A stretch of DNA of 64,000 nt from Auanema rhodensis (GCA_964057225.1 OZ059896.1:5332001-5396000), one strand, 5' to 3'. Shown: positions 15,356 through 28,572, counted from the first letter of the stretch. A program made the numbers and translations. The notes: a model not told the origin generated them from the letters alone.

Positions 15356-18300
15356 TTGAAAAATGATGCATTAGTGTATGTTGAGTTTCCATGTACACTC
15401 AACAATGCTTCCAAAAACATTTTGACAAAAATTTTCCCGAAAAATTTCAAAATAATTTCACAAAAAGTAGATGTTTTTAGATTCCTTTTTTCAAGACAAA
15501 GACGATGGACAATGTTATTCAACGAAAAAATTAAATCTTCAGGGTGAAAATCGAGGATATAAGTGTGAACCTATATCAGTTGATATCTCGGTGCATTTTC
15601 AAGCTAGCGCAAATCTGATAACACAGATCGACGCAGCTTAAAAATCCGCATCGAATGCACTTTACTACATGGAGAAACGCTCAATACAAAAATTAGTTAT
15701 GATCGTTTGAAAAATGATGCATTAGTGTATGTTGAGTTTCCATGTACACTCAACAATGCTTCCAAAAACATTTTGACAAAAATTTTCCCGAAAAATTTCA
15801 AAATAATTTCACAAAAAGTAGATGTTTTTAGATCCCTTTTTTCAAGACAAAGACGATGGGCATTGTTATTCAACAAAAAAATTAATTCTTCACGGTGAAA
15901 ATCGAGGATATAAGTGTGAACCTATATCAGTTGATATCTCGGTGCATTTTAAAGCTAGCGCAAATCTGATAACACAGATCGACGCAGCTTAAAAATCCGC
16001 ATCGAATGCACTATACTACATGGAGAAACGCTCAATACAAAAATTAGTTATGATCGTTTGAAAAATGATGCATTAGTGTATGTTGAGTTTCCATGTACAC
16101 TCAACAATGCTTCCAAAAACATTTTGACAAAAATTTTCCCGAAAAATTTCAAAATAATTTCACAAAAAGTAGATGTTTTTAGATTCCTTTTTTCAAGACA
16201 AAGACGATGGACATTGTTATTCAACAAAAAAATTAATTCTTCACGGTGAAAATCGAGGATATAAGTGTGAACCTATATCAGTTGATATCTCGGTGCATTT
16301 TCAAGCTAGCGCAAATCTGATAACACAGATCGACGCAGCTTAAAAATCCGCATCGAATGCACTATACTACATGGAGAAACGCTCAATACAAAAATTAGTT
16401 ATGATCGTTTGAAAAATGATGCATTAGTGTATGTTGAGTTTCCATGTACACTCAACAATGCTTCCAAAAACATTTTGACAAAAATTTTCCCGAAAAATTT
16501 CAAAATAATTTCACAAAAAGTAGATGTTTTTAGATTCCTTTTTTCAAGACAAAGACGATGGACATTGTTATTCAACAAAAAAATTAATTCTTCACGGTGA
16601 AAATCGAGGATATAAGTGTGAACCTATATCAGTTGATATCTCGGTGCATTTTCAAGCTAGCGCAAATCTGATAACACAGATCGACGCAGCTTAAAAATCC
16701 GCATCGAATGCACTATACTACATGGAGAAACGCTCAATACAAAAATTAGTTATGATCGTTTGAAAAATGATGCATTAGTGTATGTTGAGTTTCCATGTAC
16801 ACTCAACAATGCTTCCAAAAACATTTTGACAAAAATTTTCCCGAAAAATTTCAAAATAATTTCACAAAAAGTAGATGTTTTTAGATTCCTTTTTTCAAGA
16901 CAAAGACGATGGACAATGTTATTCAACGAAAAAATTAATTCTTCACGGTGAAAATCGAGGATATAAGTGTGAACCTATATCAGTTGATATCTCGGTGCAT
17001 TTTCAAGCTAGCGCAAATCTGATAACACAGATCGACGCAGCTTAAAAATCCGCATCGAATGCACTATACTACATGGAGAAACGCTCAATACAAAAATTAG
17101 TTATGATCGTTTGAAAAATGATGCATTAGTGTATGTTGAGTTTCCATGTACACTCAACAATGCTTCCAAAAACATTTTGACAAAAATTTTCCCGAAAAAT
17201 TTCAAAATAATTTCACAAAAAGTAGATGTTTTTAGATTCCTTTTTTCAAGACAAAGACGATGGACATTGTTATTCAACAAAAAAATTAATTCTTCACGGT
17301 GAAAATCGAGGATATAAGTGTGAACCTATATCAGTTGATATCTCGGTGCATTTTCAAGCTAGCGCAAATCTGATAACACAGATCGACGCAGCTTAAAAAT
17401 CCGCATCGAATGCACTATACTACATGGAGAAACGCTCAATACAAAAATTAGTTATGATCGTTTGAAAAATGATGCATTAGTGTATGTTGAGTTTCCATGT
17501 ACACTCAACAATGCTTCCAAAAACATTTTGACAAAAATTTTCCCGAAAAATTTCAAAATAATTTCACAAAAAGTAGATGTTTTTAGATTCCTTTTTTCAA
17601 GACAAAGACGATGGACAATGTTATTCAACGAAAAAATTAAATCTTCAGGGTGAAAATCGAGGATATAAGTGTGAACCTATATCAGTTGATATCTCGGTGC
17701 ATTTTCAAGCTAGCGCAAATCTGATAACACAGATCGACGCAGCTTAAAAATCCGCATCGAATGCACTTTACTACATGGAGAAACGCTCAATACAAAAATT
17801 AGTTATGATCGTTTGAAAAATGATGCATTAGTGTATGTTGAGTTTCCATGTACACTCAACAATGCTTCCAAAAACATTTTGACAAAAATTTTCCCGAAAA
17901 ATTTCAAAATAATTTCACAAAAAGTAGATGTTTTTAGATTCCTTTTTTCAAGACAAAGACGATGGGCATTGTTATTCAACAAAAAAATTAATTCTTCACG
18001 GTGAAAATCGAGGATATAAGTGTGAACCTATATCAGTTGATATCTCGGTGCATTTTAAAGCTAGCGCAAATCTGATAACACAGATCGACGCAGCTTAAAA
18101 ATCCGCATCGAATGCACTATACTACATGGAGAAACGCTCAATACAAAAATTAGTTATGATCGTTTGAAAAATGATGCATTAGTGTATGTTGAGTTTCCAT
18201 GTACACTCAACAATGCTTCCAAAAACATTTTGACAAAAATTTTCCCGAAAAATTTCAAAATAATTTCACAAAAAGTAGATGTTTTTAGATTCCTTTTCTC

Positions 18301-18865
18301 AAGACAAAGACGATGGACATTGTTATTCAACAAAAAAATTAATTCTTCACGGTGAAAATCGAGGATATAAGTGTGAACCTATATCAGTTGATATCTCGGT
18401 GCATTTTCAAGCTAGCGCAAATCTGATAACACAGATCGACGCAGCTTAAAAATCCGCATCGAATGCACTATACTACATGGAGAAACGCTCAATACAAAAA
18501 TTAGTTATGATCGTTTGAAAAATGATGCATTAGTGTATGTTGAGTTTCCATGTACACTCAACAATGCTTCCAAAAACATTTTGACAAAAATTTTCCCGAA
18601 AAATTTCAAAATAATTTCACAAAAAGTAGATGTTTTTAGATTCCTTTTTTCAAGACAAAGACGATGGACATTGTTATTCAACAAAAAAATTAATTCTTCA
18701 CGGTGAAAATCGAGGATATAAGTGTGAACCTATATCAGTTGATATCTCGGTGCATTTTCAAGCTAGCGCAAATCTGATAACACAGATCGACGCAGCTTAA
18801 AAATCCGCATCGAATGCACTATACTACATGGAGAAACGCTCAATACAAAAATTAGTTATGATCGT
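15356..18865 (+). repeat. A1 hexamer higher-order repeat (2106 bp)
   Basis: The monomer pair with AAATCTTCAGGG, then GCACTTTACTAC, then GATGGGCATTG and CATTTTAAAGC occurs at 15356/15707 and again at 17462/17813, exactly 2106 bp (six monomers) apart. The first copy spans 15356-17461; the second is matched for four monomers (17462-18865) before diverging. The copies differ at a few sites, for example GATCCCTTTTTTC only in the first and CCTTTTCTC only in the second. A related AAATCTTCAGGG monomer followed by GCACTTTACTAC also lies at 13601. Confidence 0.8.
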
Positions 18866-21800
18866 TTGAAAAATGATGCATTAGTGTATGTTGAGTTTCC
18901 ATGTACACTCAACAATGCTTCCAAAAACATTTTGACAAAAATTTTCCCGAAAAATTTCAGAATAATTTCACAAAAAGTAGATGTTTTTAGATTCCTTTTT
19001 TCAAGACAAAGACGATGGACAATGTGATTCAACGAAAAAAATAAATCTTCAGGGTGAAAATCGAGGATATAAGTGTGAACCTATATCAGTTGATATCTCG
19101 GTGCATTTTCAAGCTAGCGCAAATCTGATAACACAGATCGACGCAGCTTAAAAATCCGCATCGAATGCACTATACTACATTAAGAAACGCTCAATACAAA
19201 AATTAGTTATGATTGTTTGAAAAATGATGCATTAGTGTATGTTGAGTTTCCATGTACACTCAACATTGCTTCCAAAAACATTTTGACAAACATTTTCCCG
19301 AAAAATTTCAGAATAAATTTACAAAAAGTAGATGTTTTTAGATTCCTTTTTTCAAGACAAAGACGATGGACATTGTCATTCAACAAAAAAATTAATTCTT
19401 CACGGTGAAAATCGAGGATATAAGTGTGAACCTATATCAGTTGATATCTCGGTGCATTTTCAAGCTAGCGCAAATCTGATAACACAGATCGACGCAGCTT
19501 AAAAATCCGCATCGAATGCACTATACTACATGGAAAAACGCTCAATACAAAAATTAGTTATGATCGTTTGAAAAATGATGCATTAGTGTATGTTGAGTTT
19601 CCATGTACACTCAACATTGCTTCCAAAAACATTTTGACAAAAATTTTCCCGAAAAATTTCAAAATAATTTCACAAAAAGTAGATGTTTTTAGATTCCTTT
19701 TTTCAAGACAAAGACGATGGACATTGTCATTCAACAAAAAAATTAATTCTTCACGGTGAAAATCGAGGATATAAGTGTGAACCTATATCAGTTGATATCT
19801 CGGTGCATTTTCAAGCTAGCGCAAATCTGATAACACAGATCGACGCAGCTTAAAAATCCGCATCGAATGCACTATACTACATGGAAAAACGCTCAATACA
19901 AAAATTAGTTATGATCGTTTGAAAAATGATGCATTAGTGTATGTTGAGTTTCCATGTACACTCAACATTGCTTCCAAAAACATTTTGACAAAAATTTTCC
20001 CGAAAAATTTCAAAATAATTTCACAAAAAGTAGATGTTTTTAGATTCCTTTTTTCAAGACAAAGACGATGGACATTGTTATTCAACAAAAAAATTAATTC
20101 TTCAGGGTGAAAATCGAGGATATAAGTGTGAACTTATATCAGTTGATATCTCGGTGCATTTTTAAGCTAGCGCAAATCTGATAACACAGATCGACGCAGC
20201 TTAAAAATCCGCATCGAATGCACTATACTACATGGAGAAACGCTCAATACAAAAATTAGTTATGATCGTTTGAAAAATGATGCATTAGTGTATGTTGAGT
20301 TTCCATGTACACTCAACAATGCTTCCAAAAACATTTTGACAAAAATTTTCCCGAAAAATTTCAAAATAATTTCACAAAAAGTAGATGTTTTTAGATTCCT
20401 TTTTTCAAGACAAAGACGATGGACATTGTTATTCAACAAAAAAATTAATTCTTCACGGTGAAAATCGAGGATATAAGTGTGAACCTATATCAGTTGATAT
20501 CTCGGTGCATTTTCAAGCTAGCGCAAATCTGATAACACAGATCGACGCAGCTTAAAAATCCGCATCGAATGCACTATACTACATTAAGAAAAGCTTAATA
20601 CAAAAATTAGTTATGATCGTTTGAAAAATGATGCATTAGTGTATGTTGAGTTTCCATGTACACTCAACAATGCTTCCAAAAACATTTTGACAAAAATTTT
20701 CCCGAAAAATTTCAAAATAATTTCACAAAAAGTAGATGTTTTTAGATTCCTTTTTTCAAGACAAAGACGATGGACATTGTTATTCAACAAAAAAATTAAT
20801 TCTTCACGGTGAAAATCGAGGATATAAGTGTGAACCTATATCAGTTGATATCCCGGTGCATTTTCAAGCTAGCGCAAATCTGATAACACAGATCGACGCA
20901 GCTTAAAAATCCGCATCGAATGCACTATACTACATTAAGAAAAGCTTAATACAAAAATTAGTTATGATCGTTTGAAAAATGATGCATTAGTGTATGTTGA
21001 GTTTCCATGTACACTCAACATTGCTTCCAAAAACATTTTGACAAAAATTTTCCCGAAAAATTTCAAAATAATTTCACAAAAAGTAGATGTTTTTAGATTC
21101 CTTTTTTCAAGACAAAGACGATGGACATTGTTATTCAACAAAAAAATTAATTCTTCAGGGTGAAAATCGAGGATATAAGTGTGAACTTATATCAGTTGAT
21201 ATCTCGGTGCATTTTTAAGCTAGCGCAAATCTGATAACACAGATCGACGCAGCTTAAAAATCCGCATCGAATGCACTATACTACATTAAGAAAAGCTTAA
21301 TACAAAAATTAGTTATGATCGTTTGAAAAATGATGCATTAGTGTATGTTGAGTTTCCATGTACACTCAACATTGCTTCCAAAAACATTTTGACAAAAATT
21401 TTCCCGAAAAATTTCAAAATAATTTCACAAAAAGTAGATGTTTTTAGATTTCTTTTCTCAAGACAAAGACGATGGACATTGTTATTCAACAAAAAAATTA
21501 ATTCTTCAGGGTGAAAATCGAGGATATAAGTGTGAACTTATATCAGTTGATATCTCGGTGCATTTTTAAGCTAGCGCAAATCTGATAACACAGATCGACG
21601 CAGCTTAAAAATCCACATCGAATGCACTATACTACATTGGGAAACACTCAATACAAACATTAGTTATGATCGTTTGAAAAATGATGCATTAGTGTATGTT
21701 GAGTTTCCATGTACACTCAACATTGCTTCCAAAAACATTTTGACAAAAATTTTCCCGAAAAATTTCAAAATAATTTCACAAAAAGTAGATGTTTTTAGAT

Positions 21801-22375
21801 TCCTTTTTTCAAGACAAAGACGATGGACATTGTTATTCAACAAAAAAATTAATTCTTCAGGGTGAAAATCGAGGATATAAGTGTGAACCTATATCAGTTG
21901 ATATCTCGGTGCATTTTCAAGCTAGCGCAAATCTGATAACACAGATCGACGCAGCTTAAAAATCCGCATCGAATGCACTATACTACATGGAGAAACGCTC
22001 AATACAAAAATTAGTTATGATCGTTTGAAAAATGATGCATTAGTGTATGTTGAGTTTCCATGTACACTCAACATTGCTTCCAAAAACATTTTGACAAAAA
22101 TTTTCCCGAAAAATTTCAAAATAATTTCACAAAAAGTAGATGTTTTTAGATTTCTTTTTTCAAGACAAAGACGATGGACATTGTTATTCAACAAAAAAAT
22201 TAATTCTTCAGGGTGAAAATCGAGGATATAAGTGTGAACTTATATCAGTTGATATCTCGGTGCATTTTTAAGCTAGCGCAAATCTGATAACACAGATCGA
22301 CGCAGCTTAAAAATCCACATCGAATGCACTATACTACATTGGGAAACACTCAATACAAACATTAGTTATGATCGT

Positions 22376-23779
22376 TTGAAAAATGATGCATTAGTGTATG
22401 TTGAGTTTCCATGTACACTCAACATTGCTTCCAAAAACATTTTGACAAAAATTTTCCCGAAAAATTTCAAAATAATTTCACAAAAAGTAGATGTTTTTAG
22501 ATTCCTTTTTTCAAGACAAAGACGATGGACATTGTTATTCAACAAAAAAATTAATTCTTCAGGGTGAAAATCGAGGATATAAGTGTGAACCTATATCAGT
22601 TGATATCTCGGTGCATTTTCAAGCTAGCGCAAATCTGATAACACAGATCGACGCAGCTTAAAAATCCGCATCGAATGCACTATACTACATGGAGAAACGC
22701 TCAATACAAAAATTAGTTATGATCGTTTGAAAAATGATGCATTAGTGTATGTTGAGTTTCCATGTACACTCAACAATGCTTCCAAAAACATTTTGACAAA
22801 ATTTTTCCCGAAAAATTTCAAAATAATTTCACAAAAAGTAGATGTTTTTAGATTCCTTCTTTCAAGACAAAGACGATGGACAATGTTATTCAACGAAAAA
22901 ATTAAATCTTCAGGGTGAAAATCGAGGATATAAGTGTGAACCTATATCAGTTGATATCTCGGTGCATTTTCAAGCTAGCGCAAATCTGATAACACAGATC
23001 GACGCAGCTTAAAAATCCACATCGAATGCACTATACTACATTGGGAAACACTCAATACAAACATTAGTTATGATCGTTTGAAAAATGATGCATTAGTGTA
23101 TGTTGAGTTTCCATGTACACTCAACATTGCTTCCAAAAACATTTTGACAAAAATTTTCCCGAAAAATTTCAAAATAATTTCACAAAAAGTAGATGTTTTT
23201 AGATTCCTTTTTTCAAGACAAAGACGATGGACATTGTTATTCAACAAAAAAATTAATTCTTCAGGGTGAAAATCGAGGATATAAGTGTGAACCTATATCA
23301 GTTGATATCTCGGTGCATTTTCAAGCTAGCGCAAATCTGATAACACAGATCGACGCAGCTTAAAAATCCGCATCGAATGCACTATACTACATGGAGAAAC
23401 GCTCAATACAAAAATTAGTTATGATCGTTTGAAAAATGATGCATTAGTGTATGTTGAGTTTCCATGTACACTCAACAATGCTTCCAAAAACATTTTGACA
23501 AAATTTTTCCCGAAAAATTTCAAAATAATTTCACAAAAAGTAGATGTTTTTAGATTCCTTCTTTCAAGACAAAGACGATGGACAATGTTATTCAACGAAA
23601 AAATTAAATCTTCAGGGTGAAAATCGAGGATATAAGTGTGAACCTATATCAGTTGATATCTCGGTGCATTTTCAAGCTAGCGCAAATCTGATAACACAGA
23701 TCGACGCAGCTTAAAAATCCGCATCGAATGCACTATACTACATGAAGAAACGCTCAATACAAAAATTAGTTATGATCGT
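22376..23779 (+). repeat. A1 dimer higher-order repeat (702 bp, two copies)
   Basis: Two consecutive 702-bp units (22376-23077 and 23078-23779) each hold one monomer preceded by TTGGGAAACACTC with ACAAACATTAG, and one carrying the rare pair ACAAAATTTTTCCCG and GATTCCTTCTTTC together with AAATCTTCAGGG. I see those two rare changes only in the monomers at 22727 and 23429, so the duplication is recent. Confidence 0.85.
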
Positions 23780-24130
23780 TTGAAAAATGATGCATTAGTG
23801 TATGTTGAGTTTCCATGTACACTCAACAATGCTTCCAAAAACATTTTGACAAAAATTTTCCCGAAAAATTTCAAAATAATTTCACAAAAAGTAGATGTTT
23901 TTAGATTCCTTTTTTCAAGACAAAGACGATGGACATTGTTATTCAACAAAAAAATTAATTCTTCACGGTGAAAATCGAGGATATAAGTGTGAACCTATAT
24001 CAGTTGATATCTCGGTGCATTTTCAAGCTAGCGCAAATCTGATAACACAGATCGACGCAGCTTAAAAATCCGCATCGAATGCACTATACTACATTGGGAA
24101 ACACTAAATACAAAAATTAGTTATGATCGT

Positions 24131-27100
24131 TTGAAAAATGATGCATTAGTGTATGTTGAGTTTCCATGTACACTCAACATTGCTTCCAAAAACATTTTGA
24201 CAAAAATTTTCCCGAAAAATTTCAAAATAATTTCACAAAAAGTAGATGTTTTTAGATTCCTTTTTTCAAGACAAAGACGATGGACATTGTTATTCAACAA
24301 AAAAATTAATTCTTCAGGGTGAAAATCGAGGATATAAGTGTGAACTTATATCAGTTGATATCTCGGTGCATTTTTAAGCTAGCGCAAATCTGATAACACA
24401 GATCGACGCAGCTTAAAAATCCACATCGAATGCACTATACTACATTGGGAAACACTCAATACAAAAATTAGTTATGATCGTTTGAAAAATGATGCATTAG
24501 TGTATGTTGAGTTTCCATGTACACTCAACATTGCTTCCAAAAACATTTTGACAAAAATTTTCCCGAAAAATTTCAAAATAATTTCAGAAAAAGTAGATGT
24601 TTTTAGATTCCTTTTTTCAAGACAAAGACGATGGACATTGTTATTCAACAAAAAAATTAATTCTTCACGGTGAAAATCGAGGATATAAGTGTGAACCTAT
24701 ATCAGTTGATATCTCGGTGCATTTTCAAGCTAGCGCAAATCTGATAACACAGATCGACGCAGCTTAAAAATCCGCATCGAATGCACTATACTACATGGAG
24801 AAACGCTCAATACAAAAATTAGTTATGATCGTTTGAAAAATGATGCATTAGTGTATGTTGAGTTTCCATGTACACTCAACATTGCTTCCAAAAACATTTT
24901 GACAAAAATTTTCCCGAAAAATTTCAAAATAATTTCACAAAAAGTAGATGTTTTTAGATTCCTTTTTTCAAGACAAAGACGATGGACATTGTTATTCAAC
25001 AAAAAAATTAATTCTTCAGGGTGAAAATCGAGGATATAAGTGTGAACTTATATCAGTTGATATCTCGGTGCATTTTTAAGCTAGCGCAAATCTGATAACA
25101 CAGATCGACGCAGCTTAAAAATCCACATCGAATGCACTATACTACATTGGGAAACACTAAATACAAAAATTAGTTATGATCGTTTGAAAAATGATGCATT
25201 AGTGTATGTTGAGTTTCCATGTACACTCAACATTGCTTCCAAAAACATTTTGACAAAAATTTTCCCGAAAAATTTCAAAATAATTTCACAAAAAGTAGAT
25301 GTTTTTAGATTCCTTTTTTCAAGACAAAGACGATGGACATTGTTATTCAACAAAAAAATTAATTCTTCAGGGTGAAAATCGAGGATATAAGTGTGAACTT
25401 ATATCAGTTGATATCTCGGTGCATTTTTAAGCTAGCGCAAATCTGATAACACAGATCGACGCAGCTTAAAAATCCACATCGAATGCACTATACTACATTG
25501 GGAAACACTCAATACAAAAATTAGTTATGATCGTTTGAAAAATGATGCATTAGTGTATGTTGAGTTTCCATGTACACTCAACATTGCTTCCAAAAACATT
25601 TTGACAAAAATTTTCCCGAAAAATTTCAAAATAATTTCAGAAAAAGTAGATGTTTTTAGATTCCTTTTTTCAAGACAAAGACGATGGACATTGTTATTCA
25701 ACAAAAAAATTAATTCTTCACGGTGAAAATCGAGGATATAAGTGTGAACCTATATCAGTTGATATCTCGGTGCATTTTCAAGCTAGCGCAAATCTGATAA
25801 CACAGATCGACGCAGCTTAAAAATCCGCATCGAATGCACTATACTACATGGAGAAACGCTCAATACAAAAATTAGTTATGATCGTTTGAAAAATGATGCA
25901 TTAGTGTATGTTGAGTTTCCATGTACACTCAACATTGCTTCCAAAAACATTTTGACAAAAATTTTCCCGAAAAATTTCAAAATAATTTCACAAAAAGTAG
26001 ATGTTTTTAGATTCCTTTTTTCAAGACAAAGACGATGGACATTGTTATTCAACAAAAAAATTAATTCTTCAGGGTGAAAATCGAGGATATAAGTGTGAAC
26101 TTATATCAGTTGATATCTCGGTGCATTTTTAAGCTAGCGCAAATCTGATAACACAGATCGACGCAGCTTAAAAATCCACATCGAATGCACTATACTACAT
26201 TGGGAAACACTAAATACAAAAATTAGTTATGATCGTTTGAAAAATGATGCATTAGTGTATGTTGAGTTTCCATGTACACTCAACATTGCTTCCAAAAACA
26301 TTTTGACAAAAATTTTCCCGAAAAATTTCAAAATAATTTCACAAAAAGTAGATGTTTTTAGATTCCTTTTTTCAAGACAAAGACGATGGACATTGTTATT
26401 CAACAAAAAAATTAATTCTTCAGGGTGAAAATCGAGGATATAAGTGTGAACTTATATCAGTTGATATCTCGGTGCATTTTTAAGCTAGCGCAAATCTGAT
26501 AACACAGATCGACGCAGCTTAAAAATCCACATCGAATGCACTATACTACATTGGGAAACACTCAATACAAAAATTAGTTATGATCGTTTGAAAAATGATG
26601 CATTAGTGTATGTTGAGTTTCCATGTACACTCAACATTGCTTCCAAAAACATTTTGACAAAAATTTTCCCGAAAAATTTCAAAATAATTTCACAAAAAGT
26701 AGATGTTTTTAGATTCCTTTTTTCAAGACAAAGACGATGGACATTGTTATTCAACAAAAAAATTAATTCTTCACGGTGAAAATCGAGGATATAAGTGTGA
26801 ACCTATATCAGTTGATATCTCGGTGCATTTTCAAGCTAGCGCAAATCTGATAACACAGATCGACGCAGCTTAAAAATCCGCATCGAATGCACTATACTAC
26901 ATGGAGAAACGCTCAATACAAAAATTAGTTATGATCGTTTGAAAAATGATGCATTAGTGTATGTTGAGTTTCCATGTACACTCAACATTGCTTCCAAAAA
27001 CATTTTGACAAAAATTTTCCCGAAAAATTTCAAAATAATTTCACAAAAAGTAGATGTTTTTAGATTCCTTTTTTCAAGACAAAGACGATGGACATTGTTA

Positions 27101-27991
27101 TTCAACAAAAAAATTAATTCTTCAGGGTGAAAATCGAGGATATAAGTGTGAACTTATATCAGTTGATATCTCGGTGCATTTTTAAGCTAGCGCAAATCTG
27201 ATAACACAGATCGACGCAGCTTAAAAATCCACATCGAATGCATTATACTACATTGGGAAACACTAAATACAAAAATTAGTTATGATCGTTTGAAAAATGA
27301 TGCATTAGTGTATGTTGAGTTTCCATGTACACTCAACATTGCTTCCAAAAACATTTTGACAAAAATTTTCCCGAAAAATTTCAAAATAATTTCACAAAAA
27401 GTAGATGTTTTTAGATTCCTTTTTTCAAGACAAAGACGATGGACATTGTTATTCAACAAAAAAATTAATTCTTCAGGGTGAAAATCGAGGATATAAGTGT
27501 GAACTTATATCAGTTGATATCTCGGTGCATTTTTAAGCTAGCGCAAATCTGATAACACAGATCGACGCAGCTTAAAAATCCACATCGAATGCACTATACT
27601 ACATTGGGAAACACTCAATACAAAAATTAGTTATGATCGTTTGAAAAATGATGCATTAGTGTATGTTGAGTTTCCATGTACACTCAACATTGCTTCCAAA
27701 AACATTTTGACAAAAATTTTCCCGAAAAATTTCAAAATAATTTCACAAAAAGTAGATGTTTTTAGATTCCTTTTTTCAAGACAAAGACGATGGACATTGT
27801 TATTCAACAAAAAAATTAATTCTTCACGGTGAAAATCGAGGATATAAGTGTGAACCTATATCAGTTGATATCTCGGTGCATTTTCAAGCTAGCGCAAATC
27901 TGATAACACAGATCGACGCAGCTTAAAAATCCGCATCGAATGCACTATACTACATGGAGAAACGCTCAATACAAAAATTAGTTATGATCGT
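24131..27991 (+). repeat. A1 trimer higher-order repeat (1053 bp, about 3.7 copies)
   Basis: A three-monomer unit begins at 24131, 25184, 26237 and 27290. Its first monomer is preceded by GGGAAACACTAAATAC, its second ends in TTCACGG, and its third is preceded by TGGAGAAACGCTC. In the first two units the second monomer also has TTTCAGAAAAAG; the later two have the common TTTCACAAAAAG. The fourth unit has only two monomers and carries a private GCATTATAC change. This is the clearest HOR run in the A1 array. Confidence 0.9.
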
Positions 27992-28342
27992 TTGAAAAAT
28001 GATGCATTAGTGTATGTTGAGTTTCCATGTACACTCAACAATGCTTCCAAAAACATTTTGACAAAAATTTTCCCGAAAAATTTCAAAATAATTTCACAAA
28101 AAGTAGATGTTTTTAGATTCCTTTTTTCAAGACAAAGACGATGGACAATGTTATTCAACGAAAAAATTAAATCTTCAGGGTGAAAATCGAGGATATAAGT
28201 GTGAACCTATATCAGTTGATATCTCGGTTCATTTTTAAGCTAGCGCAAATCTGATAACACAGATCGACGCAGCTTAAAAATCCGCATCGAATGTACTATA
28301 CTACATTAAGAAACGCTCAATACAAAAATTAGTTATGATTGT

Positions 28343-28453
28343 TTGAAAAATGATGCATTAGTGTATGTTGAGTTTCCATGTACACTCAACATTGCTTCCA
28401 AAAACATTTTGACAAACATTTTCCCGAAAAATTTCAGAATAAATTTACAAAAA
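28343..28453 (+). repeat. Truncated terminal A1 monomer
   Basis: Only the first 111 bases of the monomer remain. It carries GATTGTTTG just upstream, then GACAAACATTTTC and TTCAGAATAAATTTAC, a set of rare changes shared with the monomer beginning at 19217 and not seen elsewhere in A1. The preceding segment also has two unusual bases (CTCGGTTCATTTTTAAG, GAATGTACTATAC). The copy ends in an A run that merges into satellite B. Confidence 0.9.
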
Positions 28454-28460
28454 AATTAAA
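28449..28460. other. A1/B satellite junction
   Basis: A1 sequence AATTTACAAAAA passes directly into B sequence AAATTAAAGTTCACG within a run of seven A residues (28449-28455). At most one or a few A residues could belong to either side, so the join looks like an abrupt break with minimal homology. There is no filler sequence, target-site duplication or transposon end. Confidence 0.85.
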
Positions 28461-28480
28461 GTTCACGTAAATTTCAAAGT

Positions 28481-28493
28481 CATGGTTACCATG
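28481..28493. repeat. CATGGT/ACCATG dyad in each B monomer
   Basis: CATGGTTACCATG is a 6-bp perfect inverted repeat around a single T. It is kept in nearly every B copy; the exceptions I saw are GTTATCATG near 31304 and TTGTGGTTACC near 32000. Its constancy beside freely varying sites is notable, but homogenisation alone could explain it. Confidence 0.85.
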
Positions 28494-28572
28494 AACCAAT
28501 ATCAATAAAAATTTGTTTTTAGACTAATTTGGACATGGGGAATCTAATTTTGAAAACCGCATCTATTTATCT

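Larger units (their letters stand above)
1..28453 (+). repeat. Satellite A, subfamily A1: 351-bp tandem array, about 81 copies
   Basis: Landmark motifs such as GATCGTTTGAAAAATGATGC recur exactly every 351 bp from 263 to 28343, giving 80 full monomers (263-28342), a 262-bp partial copy at the left edge and a 111-bp truncated copy at the right end. No net length change separates any two monomers, so the array differs only by substitutions. Recurrent variable sites include AACATTGC/AACAATGC, GGACATTG/GGACAATG, CAACAAAA/CAACGAAA, TTCAGGG/TTCACGG, and a segment reading TAAGAAAAGCTTAA, TGGAGAAACGCTCA or TGGGAAACACTCA. These variants combine into haplotypes that themselves repeat, the sign of unequal crossover or segmental amplification. 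Nothing in it looks like a gene. The left boundary lies outside the window. The role is unknown; structural heterochromatin is the default reading. Confidence 0.98.

Noticed and set aside
263-28183. A 63-codon open frame recurring in most A1 monomers
   Set aside because: It starts at TTG, has no upstream ribosome-binding or promoter pattern, is lost by TTG-to-TCG at 6581, 7634 and 8687 and by a stop at the 18866 copy, and its variants are mostly amino-acid changing. It persists only because 351 is a multiple of three and copies are nearly identical.
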